Below, piece after piece: positions 1 to 6,837 of a stretch of DNA of 9,148 nt. The notes under the pieces were generated by a model. That model saw only the letters and a list, made by a program, of their open reading frames with translations. It was not told the DNA's origin and did no database searches. This stretch comes from JAVXAG01 sp036660615 (GTDB taxonomy: Bacteria; Bacillota; Clostridia; Peptostreptococcales; Anaerovoracaceae). Both the position numbers and the translations under genes were made by a program. Position 1 is the first letter of the stretch; each line of letters opens with the position of its first letter. Location: the NCBI GenBank assembly GCA_036660615.1, contig JAVXAG010000073.1:1-9148 (forward strand), in the 5' to 3' direction.

Positions 1-53
1 CAGAATACAGAAAACTTGATGGTGGATTAAGTTGCCTATCATTAAGATTCTAA
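1..53 (+). CDS. C-terminal end of a dimethylargininase/arginine-deiminase-like amidinohydrolase (partial)
   Basis: Only the last 16 codons and the TAA stop (51-53) of a gene entering from the left are present, read in the frame starting at base 3. The peptide is EYRKLDGGLSCLSLRF. From family knowledge, bacterial dimethylarginine dimethylaminohydrolases and related guanidino-modifying enzymes end in a GG-x-x-C-L-S-type tail whose Cys (codon 33-35 here) is the catalytic nucleophile. These enzymes hydrolyse methylarginine or arginine to citrulline plus an amine or ammonia. The other two frames stop after a few codons with no recognisable motif. The next gene is an ArcD-like antiporter starting 33 bases downstream, which supports an arginine-related role and a shared transcript. 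Substrate (arginine versus methylarginine) cannot be decided, and the call rests on a short peptide. Confidence 0.7.
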   Translation, partial: EYRKLDGGLSCLSLRF

Positions 54-86
54 TTATCACTCTTATTTAATGAGGAGGAATAAAAA

Positions 87-1529
87 ATGAAAAATGGTTC
101 CAACGAAGAAGGCTTAGGCATCGGAAAGCTAGCCTTATTTGCAATCGGCACCACTTTGGCTAGTGGAGTCTTCAGTTTATCTGGAGATTTCGCAGCAGGT
201 GGAGCTCATACATTAGCAGTCCTAATTGGATGGGTTATATGTGGTATTGGTATGCTAGGTCTAACACTTTGTTTCTTTAAACTAAGTGTAGTAAAAACAG
301 ACTTAACCAGTGGTATTTATAGCTATGCAAAAGAAGGATTTGGCGAGTACGTAGGATTTAACTCCGCATGGGGTTATTGGATGAGTGCATTACTTGCACA
401 ATTATCCTTCATCACTTTACTATTTGCAGCCCTAGGGAACTTCTTCCCAGTATTCGGTAGCGGAAGTAATCTAATTTCAATGATAGTAGCATCCCTTATT
501 GTTTGGGGCTTATCATTATTGGTACTTCGTGGCGTAAACGAGGCTGTAGCAATCAATGCAATCGTAGTAATCGCAAAGATTATTCCTATTGTTGTAATGG
601 TAGTAGCAATTATACTTGCTGGCGCATTTAAGTGGAGTATTTTTATGGACAACTTTACAGGAGAAGGAACAGGAATGTCCTTGTTCGATCAAGTAAAGTC
701 AACCGTATATACAACAGTATGGATTTTTATAGGTATTGAAGGTGCAGTAGTACTTTCTGGAAGAGGTAAGAACACAAAAGTTGCTGGTAAAGCAACAATT
801 ATCTCCTTCGTATCACTACTTGCTTTATACTTTATAATTTCAATGTTAAGCATGGGTGTATTAACAACTGAGCAACTTGCAGAATTAGGTAATCCTCCAA
901 TGGCAGGAATACTTGAAGCTGTAGTAGGACCTTGGGGTGCTGCACTTGTAAACATCGCAGTAATAGTTTCACTAGGTGGAGCAATGTTCTCCTATACAAT
1001 TCTTTGTGTAGATAGTGCATATGGCCCAGCTACGCAAGACTGTTTCCCAGAATCGTTCACGAAAGTTAACAAAGCAAACGCACCAATACTTCCAACAATT
1101 TTATCAGCACTATTCATTCAGGCGTTTATAATAATTATTTATTTTAACTCCGCGACATATCAAGCAGTTTATGCTATGTCAACAAGTGCGATAATGGTAC
1201 CGTATGTGTTCTCCGCTTTCTACTATTTGAAACTTGTTATCAAGGGTCAAGGATTAGAAGCAGGAAATACAAACAAAATTGGAGCATGGATTATAGGTAT
1301 TGTAGGTTCAGTTTACGGAGCATGGTTATTATATGCTAGTGGTCTTACTTACATTCTAATTGCCTCAATGCTTTATGCACCAGGTACATTACTATTCATG
1401 TATAATAGAAAGAAACATGGAAGAAAGTTCTTTGAAAAACCATCAGAAATTATCATTTGTATTGCTTTATTGGCAATGCTAATACTATCAATCGTATTGA
1501 TTAGTAATGGTACAATTCAACCTTTCTAA
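87..1529 (+). CDS. ArcD-like basic amino acid antiporter (APC superfamily)
   Basis: This is a 480-residue integral membrane protein with about 12-13 hydrophobic segments (roughly 13-35, 42-64, 94-118, 128-148, 155-180, 205-224, 235-258, 282-305, 334-353, 358-380, 398-416, 420-438, 453-474). The first segment has a broken-helix motif, GTTLASGVFSL (21-31), as in APC transporters that bind the amino acid backbone there. The segment WIFIGIEGAVVLSGRGKN (212-229) is the hallmark of the basic amino acid/polyamine antiporter group that contains the arginine:ornithine exchanger ArcD. Length is normal and there is no signal peptide. The ATG is preceded by AGGAGG (73-78) with 8-base spacing. The gene follows an amidinohydrolase-like gene, so exchange of arginine for citrulline or ornithine is a reasonable inference. 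Lysine or a polyamine remains possible. A terminator follows directly. Confidence 0.85.
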   Translation: MKNGSNEEGLGIGKLALFAIGTTLASGVFSLSGDFAAGGAHTLAVLIGWVICGIGMLGLTLCFFKLSVVKTDLTSGIYSYAKEGFGEYVGFNSAWGYWMSALLAQLSFITLLFAALGNFFPVFGSGSNLISMIVASLIVWGLSLLVLRGVNEAVAINAIVVIAKIIPIVVMVVAIILAGAFKWSIFMDNFTGEGTGMSLFDQVKSTVYTTVWIFIGIEGAVVLSGRGKNTKVAGKATIISFVSLLALYFIISMLSMGVLTTEQLAELGNPPMAGILEAVVGPWGAALVNIAVIVSLGGAMFSYTILCVDSAYGPATQDCFPESFTKVNKANAPILPTILSALFIQAFIIIIYFNSATYQAVYAMSTSAIMVPYVFSAFYYLKLVIKGQGLEAGNTNKIGAWIIGIVGSVYGAWLLYASGLTYILIASMLYAPGTLLFMYNRKKHGRKFFEKPSEIIICIALLAMLILSIVLISNGTIQPF

Positions 1530-1562
1530 AAAACATAATAAAATATAAACATTTAATAAAAG

Positions 1563-1593
1563 GGCAACCCCAATTTAAGGGGTTGTCTTTTTT
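1563..1593 (+). terminator. Intrinsic terminator after the antiporter gene
   Basis: A 9-bp GC-rich stem (1563-1571 with 1579-1587, one G-U pair) closes a 7-base loop and is followed by six T residues (1588-1593). It lies 34 bases after the antiporter stop codon and ends the first transcription unit. Confidence 0.93.
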
Positions 1594-1878
1594 GGTTACC
1601 CAAGACTCTGTTAACAAATGAAGAATAAAGGCGGAAAGTTCTTTTGCAATATGGAATTCCAGTCGCAAAAAGTCCAGAATGCCCCGAATATTTGGGTTTT
1701 GAATATTCGGGGCATCATCTTTACTTTTTTATATATCCAGAAGAAATAAAGCTTATAATGTTGTTGTATTTTACATTTTCCGACAGTATCATTTGGTACA
1801 TGTTGTTGGGTTTATGGTCTACCATAAAAATACATAAAAAGTACAGAAAAAAAAACATACATTTTGCCTACCCATTTG
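1594..1878. other. Intergenic stretch with no credible gene
   Basis: Between the antiporter terminator and the promoter of the redox operon I see no convincing coding region. The longest open frame (1644-1904, + strand) would start at a TTG without a ribosome binding site. Its first third reads through a 14-bp hairpin, and its stop codon falls inside the -10 box of the next promoter, so I do not annotate it. The stretch contains a weak hairpin (1641-1647 with 1665-1672, one bulged A) that encloses the 10-base palindrome TGGAATTCCA (1652-1661). It also contains the strong hairpin listed separately. No tRNA, CRISPR or recognised riboswitch is apparent. Confidence 0.7.
1679..1730 (+). terminator. 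Perfect 14-bp hairpin followed by T-rich DNA; possible second terminator
   Basis: ATGCCCCGAATATT (1679-1692) pairs perfectly with AATATTCGGGGCAT (1702-1715) around a 9-base loop. The downstream sequence is T-rich, but the T run is interrupted: a short TTT comes first and the six-T run starts only at 1725. It could be a back-up terminator for the upstream unit or the 3' end of an unannotated small RNA. It lies well upstream of the promoter at 1879, so it is not part of the next operon's leader. The hairpin is certain, but its function is inferred. Confidence 0.55.
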
Positions 1879-1907
1879 TTGACATTGTATACACGAAAGA
1901 GTAATAT
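1879..1907 (+). promoter_or_regulatory. Near-consensus SigA (sigma-70) promoter of the redox operon
   Basis: TTGACA (1879-1884) and TAATAT (1902-1907) are separated by exactly 17 bases. The -35 matches the housekeeping consensus fully and the -10 in five of six positions. Transcription would start near 1914, giving a leader of about 67 bases before the ATG at 1981. The leader has no strong hairpin or terminator-like structure, so simple constitutive or repressor-controlled expression is more likely than attenuation. A second TTGACT at 1912-1917 lacks a good -10 partner. No operator palindrome was recognised over the promoter. Confidence 0.8.
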
Positions 1908-1980
1908 TAAGTTGACTTGATTGTCGAAATAATAACAAATAACAGAGGTTGAAATAGGCAAAAAGGAGGAAAAATTATTT

Positions 1981-3285
1981 ATGAGTACCATTCATGAAAA
2001 TGATTGCGCAACTACACCTAAAGAAAAGTTAAAGCAGATAATGCAAATTTTACCTGGTGTAGATTGTGGTGGTTTTGGTGGCTGTGGAAAGCCAACATGT
2101 GAGGCATGTGCCAAAGCCATAGCAGAAGGAGAATCAATTGCACTTTGCCCAGCCTGCAAACAAGATGCAGTTAATGAAATTGCAAAGGTTATGGGTGTTG
2201 AGCCTGTAACAGTAAAAGACGAAATTGCATTTATACAATGCAATGGAGCAGCAGCAGGTAAAGAAAGATTGGCAGATTGCAAGACTTGTGATGAAGCAGT
2301 GAAAAGGGGCTTTGTTGACGGGGAATGCAAAAACGGATGTGTAGGAATAGGCTCCTGCATTGACTTATGTAAATTTGACGCTATGAAATTAGTCGACGGC
2401 AAAGTAATCGTTGACAGAGAAAAATGTACAGGGTGCTTAGCATGCATAAACAGCTGTCCACAGAAATTAATTTCTATGGTTCCAAGCGATGCAACTAACT
2501 TTATCCCATGTGCTTCTACATTAGAAGAAGATGCAACCAGATCACTATGTGGTTATGGATGTTTAGGATGTGGGGACTGCGAAGAAACTTGTCCAAGAGG
2601 CGCAATAAAAATAGTTGAGAACCATGCGGTTATCGATTATGAAAAGTGCGTTGGATGCGTAGCTTGCACAGTAACATGTAAGAAAAAGATGATTGTTGAC
2701 ACATTACATGATTTGACAAAGATTAAAGAAGAAGTAGCATTTGTAAGATGTAATGGTGGAATCAAATCACATGATAAATACGAAGCATTAGGAGTTCGTG
2801 ATTGTTGGGACGTAGTTAATAACTATGATGCCAAAGAAGAAGGACTTTGTGGTGCTGGCTGTACAGGTCAAGGAAATTGCACAAGAGTATGTAGATACGA
2901 TGCTATTCACGTAGTTAATGGAACTTCAGTAGTAGATCCAGAAAAATGCGTTGGATGTAAAGATTGCACATTCGCTTGTCCAAAAGAATTGATAGTTATG
3001 GTTCCATACAAAGGAACAAAACTAGTACCATGTGCATCAAAAGAAACACTAGAAGAAAAACAAAAAGTTTGCCAGGTTGGATGTATTGCTTGCGAAGATT
3101 GCAAGAACAACTGTCCTAATGGAGCAATACATATGGAAGACATGCATGCCGTAGTTGACACAGAACTTTGTGAAAACTGTGGAATTTGTTCATATGTATG
3201 CCCAAGAGAGTTAATAAAAGAACAACCTGTACCAGAATACAACTATATGCAAAGAGATGCTCTTGGCATAAAGGAAGGGGAGTGA
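1981..3285 (+). CDS. Soluble RnfB-like polyferredoxin with a duplicated ferredoxin module
   Basis: The 434-residue protein resembles the cytosolic part of RnfB, the ferredoxin-interacting subunit of the Rnf complex, but has no N-terminal membrane helix. Residues 24-60 form an RnfB-type cluster domain (LPG, then C29, C35, C40, C56). Two copies of the RnfB ferredoxin region follow: residues 81-250 and 251-412. Each copy has a C-N-G opening (C87/C257), an isolated Cys after the middle (C177/C351) and four [4Fe-4S] sites: C116/120/126/130, C149/152/155/159, C194/197/200/204 and C223/226/229/233 in copy one, with equivalents offset by 174 residues in copy two. That gives up to about nine clusters. 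The ATG follows AAGGAGG (1963-1969). It is first in an operon with PFOR and NfnAB, so it probably carries electrons between them or from PFOR to another partner. No rnfACDGE genes are in the window. The structural call is firm, but the partner is inferred. Confidence 0.85.
   Translation: MSTIHENDCATTPKEKLKQIMQILPGVDCGGFGGCGKPTCEACAKAIAEGESIALCPACKQDAVNEIAKVMGVEPVTVKDEIAFIQCNGAAAGKERLADCKTCDEAVKRGFVDGECKNGCVGIGSCIDLCKFDAMKLVDGKVIVDREKCTGCLACINSCPQKLISMVPSDATNFIPCASTLEEDATRSLCGYGCLGCGDCEETCPRGAIKIVENHAVIDYEKCVGCVACTVTCKKKMIVDTLHDLTKIKEEVAFVRCNGGIKSHDKYEALGVRDCWDVVNNYDAKEEGLCGAGCTGQGNCTRVCRYDAIHVVNGTSVVDPEKCVGCKDCTFACPKELIVMVPYKGTKLVPCASKETLEEKQKVCQVGCIACEDCKNNCPNGAIHMEDMHAVVDTELCENCGICSYVCPRELIKEQPVPEYNYMQRDALGIKEGE
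2221..3216 (+). repeat. Ancient internal duplication inside the RnfB-like gene
   Basis: Codons 81-250 (2221-2730) and 251-412 (2731-3216) encode two homologous modules. Matching landmarks include IAFIQCNG against VAFVRCNG, VDREKCTGC against VDPEKCVGC, ISMVPSD against IVMVPYK and IPCAS against VPCAS. All cysteines align at a constant 174-residue offset after a small five-residue length difference near residue 100 (about 275 in copy two). The DNA of the two copies has diverged widely, so this is an old protein-level duplication and not a recent tandem repeat or an assembly artefact. Confidence 0.88.
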
Positions 3286-3289
3286 TTTC

Positions 3290-6200
3290 ATGAGAACATT
3301 AAAAACAATGGATGGTAATACAGCAGCAGCTCATGTAGCATATGCCTTTTCTCAAGTTGCCGCTATTTACCCAATTACACCATCATCACCTATGGCTGAA
3401 AGCATGGATGAATGGGTTTCCCAAAACAGAAAAAATGTTTTTGGAGAAGAAGTTAAAATTATAGAAATGCAATCCGAAGGCGGAGCAGCAGGAGCAGTAC
3501 ATGGAGCTATTACAGCAGGTGCATACACTTCTACATTTACAGCTTCACAAGGCTTGCTTCTTATGATTCCAAATATGTATAAACTAGCAGGAGAACAGAC
3601 TCCTACAGTATTCCACGTAGCAGCTAGAGCACTAGCATCACACGCACTATCAATCTTTGGTGACCACTCAGACGTAATGGGTTGTCGTCAAACAGGATTT
3701 GTTATGCTTGCATCAAACAGTGTTCAAGAAGTTATGGACCTTGCAGCAGTTGCACATCTTGCAACAATTGCAGGAAAACTTCCAATGCTTCATTTCTTTG
3801 ATGGATTTAGAACAAGTCATGAAAATCAAAAGATTGAAACATGGGATTACGAAGAACTAAAATCAATGGTTGATTGGGACGCAGTAAAAGCATTCCGTAA
3901 AAATGCAATCCATCCTAACCATCCACACAGCATGGGTTCAGCAGAGCAACCAGAAACTTTCTTCCAACATAGAGAAGCTTCTAACAGCGCATATGATGAA
4001 ACAGTAGAAACAGTTGCTGAATATATGGATAAAGTTAACGAAAAAATCGGAACAAACTACAAACCATTTAATTATTATGGCGCACCTGATGCAACAGAAA
4101 TAATCGTTGCAATGGGTTCAGTTTGTGACGCAGCAGAAGAATTAATTGATTACTTAGTAGCACAAGGCAAGAAAGTAGGAATGATTGAAGTACATCTTTA
4201 TCGTCCTTTCTCACCAAAATACTTACTAAACGTAATTCCTAAAACAGTAAAGAAAATAGCTGTTTTGGATAGAACAAAAGAACCTGGTTCAATTGGTGAA
4301 CCACTATTCCTTGATGTAGTTACTGCATTAAGAGATACAGAGTTTAACGATGCTCTAATTATTGGAGGACGTTATGGTCTAGGTTCAAAAGATACACAAC
4401 CAGGAGATATTCTATCAGTATACGAAAACTTATGGAGCAAAAATCCTAAGAAACAGTTTACACTATCAATAGATGACGATATTACACATCTATCACTTCC
4501 TGTAACTTCATATCCAGATACAACTGCAGAAGGAACAATTTCTTGTAAATTCTGGGGACTTGGAGCTGATGGTACAGTAGGTGCTAACAAGAACAGTGTA
4601 AAGATTATCGGTGACCACACAAATAAAAAAGTACAGGCATATTTCCAATATGACTCGAAAAAATCCGGTGGTGTTACTATTTCCCATTTGCGTTTTGGAG
4701 ACAAACCAATAAAATCCACATACTATGTAAAACAAGCTAACTTTGTTGCATGTCACAATGCCGCATATTTACAACGTTATGACATGGTTGAAGACGTAAA
4801 ACCAGGTGGAGATTTCTTGTTAAACTGCGTATGGAGCGATGAAGAGTTAAATATTCACCTTCCAGCAAAAGTAAAGAGATATATAGCTAAAAACAACGTA
4901 CAATTCTATACTTGCGATGCAGTTTCAATTGCAAAGAGTATCGGTCTTGGCGCAAGAAGAACAAACTCTGTATTACAGGCAGCATTCTTCAAATTAGCTA
5001 ATATCATTCCAATAGAAGAAGCAGTAAAATACATGAAAGATGCCATTGTAAAGACATATAGCAAGAAGGGTGATGCAATTGTAAACATGAACCTTGCAGC
5101 TATTGACGCTGGTATCGAAAATGTACATAAAGTAGAAGTACCTGCAGAGTGGGCAAACGCTACTGAAGAAAAAGAAACTGTAACGATGGTAGGTAGAGAT
5201 GAAGCTCATACAGATTACATAAATAATATCTTAGTTCCTACAAATGCACTTCGCGGAGACAATATTCCAGTATCGACATTTATGTCAACAGTTACTGGTC
5301 AAATCCCAGCAGGTACAGCAGCTTTCGAAAAGAGAGGAATTGCTACTGACATTCCAAAGTGGACAAAAGAAAATTGTATACAGTGTAACTGGTGTTCATA
5401 CGTATGCCCACATGGTGTAATTAGACCTTTCGCTCTTGACGATGAAGAGGCAGATCCACTAAACGGAGATGTACTAAAAATGAAGGGTACAAAAGATAAA
5501 TCCTTTACACTTGGAATATCAGCACTTGACTGTACTGGTTGTGGTTCATGTGTAGAAGTTTGTCCAGCAAGAAAGAAAGCATTGGAATTAGTTCCAGCTG
5601 AAGATCATGTTGTTGCAGCAGCACAAGAAAAATTTGATTACTTGTTTGAAAATGTTGAAGAAAAAGAAGTACCATTCAAAGACGATACAGTAAAGGGAAC
5701 ACAGTTCAAACAACCATTACTTGAGTTCTCAGGTGCTTGCCCAGGATGTGGAGAATCACCATATGCAAAACTTGTAACACAATTATTCGGAGAGAGAATG
5801 TTCATTGCAAATGCAACAGGTTGTACATCAATCTGGGGTTGCAGTGCACCAAGTACTCCATATACAGTAAACAAAGAAGGAAAAGGTCCAGCTTGGGCAA
5901 ACTCCCTATTTGAAGATAATGCTGAGTTTGGTTTAGGTATGACAATGTCTATGAAGGCTCGTCGTAATGAAATGAAAACAGCAGTAGAAAAATTAGTTGA
6001 AGTTCCAGATATGGCTATTGCTGCAAAAGCATGGTTAGCTTGTATGGATGACGGAACATCAGCAGAAGAAACTGGTTCAATCTTGCTTGCTAAGTGCAAA
6101 GAAATTGCAGACAAGAATGAAAATGCAAAATATGTAGTAGACAATGAAGATATGCTTCCAAAACCATCAATGTGGATCTTCGGTGGTGACGGTTGGGCTT

Positions 6201-6823
6201 ATGATATCGGTTACGGCGGTCTTGACCATGTAATCGCATCAGGCGAAAACGTTAACATTCTAGTATTTGACACAGAAGTATATTCAAATACTGGTGGACA
6301 ATCTTCAAAATCAACACCAATCGGTGCAGTTGCAAAATTCGCATCAAGTGGTAAGGGCGTAAAGAAGAAAGACCTAGCACAAATCGCTATGGCTTACGGA
6401 TATGTATACGTTGCACAGGTTGCAATGGGTGCAAACCCAGACCAAACTCTAAAAGCATTTAGAGAAGCGGAAGCTTATAACGGCCCTTCATTGATTATCG
6501 CATACGCTCCTTGCATCAACCATGGTGTAAAGGCTGGTATGAACAAGTCAATGTTAGAGATGAAGAAGGCAGTTCGTGCTGGATATTGGAATTTACTTAG
6601 ATTTAACCCTGCTCTAGCAGCAGAAGGAAAGAATCCTTTATCTGTTGACAGTGCAGCACCTACAGAAAGTTATAATGACTTCATAATGGGTGAAATTCGT
6701 TACAATTCATTGAAACTAAAATTCCCAGAAAGAGCTGAAAAGCTATTTAAGGATGCAGAGGATATGGCTCAAAACAGATACGATAATTTGGTAAATCAAA
6801 AGAAAAATATGGATAATAAATAA
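3290..6823 (+). CDS. nifJ: Pyruvate:ferredoxin (flavodoxin) oxidoreductase, single-chain homodimeric type
   Basis: This cytosolic enzyme converts pyruvate and CoA to acetyl-CoA and CO2 and passes two low-potential electrons to ferredoxin. The 1177 residues match the full single-chain family length. YPITPSSPMAE (27-37) begins the pyruvate/thiamine domain. T30, E63, R113 and N1000 correspond to the active-site Thr31, Glu64, Arg114 and Asn996 of the Desulfovibrio africanus enzyme. Two ferredoxin-type sites, C696/699/702/706 and C748/751/754/758, hold the medial and distal [4Fe-4S] clusters. C817, C820, C845 and C1075 hold the proximal cluster. GGDGWAYDIGYGG (965-977) and SNTGGQ (999-1004) bind thiamine diphosphate and magnesium. 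All key residues are present. The ATG lies 4 bases after the upstream stop, with AAGGAAGGGGA just before it. In this setting the role is fermentative pyruvate oxidation and not nitrogen fixation. Confidence 0.97.
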   Translation: MRTLKTMDGNTAAAHVAYAFSQVAAIYPITPSSPMAESMDEWVSQNRKNVFGEEVKIIEMQSEGGAAGAVHGAITAGAYTSTFTASQGLLLMIPNMYKLAGEQTPTVFHVAARALASHALSIFGDHSDVMGCRQTGFVMLASNSVQEVMDLAAVAHLATIAGKLPMLHFFDGFRTSHENQKIETWDYEELKSMVDWDAVKAFRKNAIHPNHPHSMGSAEQPETFFQHREASNSAYDETVETVAEYMDKVNEKIGTNYKPFNYYGAPDATEIIVAMGSVCDAAEELIDYLVAQGKKVGMIEVHLYRPFSPKYLLNVIPKTVKKIAVLDRTKEPGSIGEPLFLDVVTALRDTEFNDALIIGGRYGLGSKDTQPGDILSVYENLWSKNPKKQFTLSIDDDITHLSLPVTSYPDTTAEGTISCKFWGLGADGTVGANKNSVKIIGDHTNKKVQAYFQYDSKKSGGVTISHLRFGDKPIKSTYYVKQANFVACHNAAYLQRYDMVEDVKPGGDFLLNCVWSDEELNIHLPAKVKRYIAKNNVQFYTCDAVSIAKSIGLGARRTNSVLQAAFFKLANIIPIEEAVKYMKDAIVKTYSKKGDAIVNMNLAAIDAGIENVHKVEVPAEWANATEEKETVTMVGRDEAHTDYINNILVPTNALRGDNIPVSTFMSTVTGQIPAGTAAFEKRGIATDIPKWTKENCIQCNWCSYVCPHGVIRPFALDDEEADPLNGDVLKMKGTKDKSFTLGISALDCTGCGSCVEVCPARKKALELVPAEDHVVAAAQEKFDYLFENVEEKEVPFKDDTVKGTQFKQPLLEFSGACPGCGESPYAKLVTQLFGERMFIANATGCTSIWGCSAPSTPYTVNKEGKGPAWANSLFEDNAEFGLGMTMSMKARRNEMKTAVEKLVEVPDMAIAAKAWLACMDDGTSAEETGSILLAKCKEIADKNENAKYVVDNEDMLPKPSMWIFGGDGWAYDIGYGGLDHVIASGENVNILVFDTEVYSNTGGQSSKSTPIGAVAKFASSGKGVKKKDLAQIAMAYGYVYVAQVAMGANPDQTLKAFREAEAYNGPSLIIAYAPCINHGVKAGMNKSMLEMKKAVRAGYWNLLRFNPALAAEGKNPLSVDSAAPTESYNDFIMGEIRYNSLKLKFPERAEKLFKDAEDMAQNRYDNLVNQKKNMDNK

Positions 6824-6837
6824 GAAGGGAGATTGAA

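Noticed and set aside
1605..1620. TGTTAACA palindrome (1609-1616) as a redox-regulator (Rex-like) operator
   Set aside because: It lacks the longer spaced half-sites of Rex operators and is more than 260 bases from the nearest promoter.
1644..1904. An 86-codon open frame on the + strand between the two units
   Set aside because: It has a TTG start, no ribosome binding site, passes through a perfect 14-bp hairpin, overlaps the promoter of the next operon with its stop codon, and shows no recognisable domain.
1992..2447. A 151-codon open frame on the - strand inside the RnfB-like gene
   Set aside because: It is antisense to a strongly supported Fe-S protein, its composition mirrors the complementary Cys/Gly codons, and no ribosome binding site or domain is seen.
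5638..6144. A 168-codon open frame on the - strand inside the PFOR gene
   Set aside because: It lies opposite the conserved proximal-cluster and thiamine domain of PFOR and has no features of its own.
3290..6823. A link to nitrogen fixation through the nifJ name
   Set aside because: No other nif genes are in the window, and PFOR is a general fermentative enzyme in anaerobic Clostridia.
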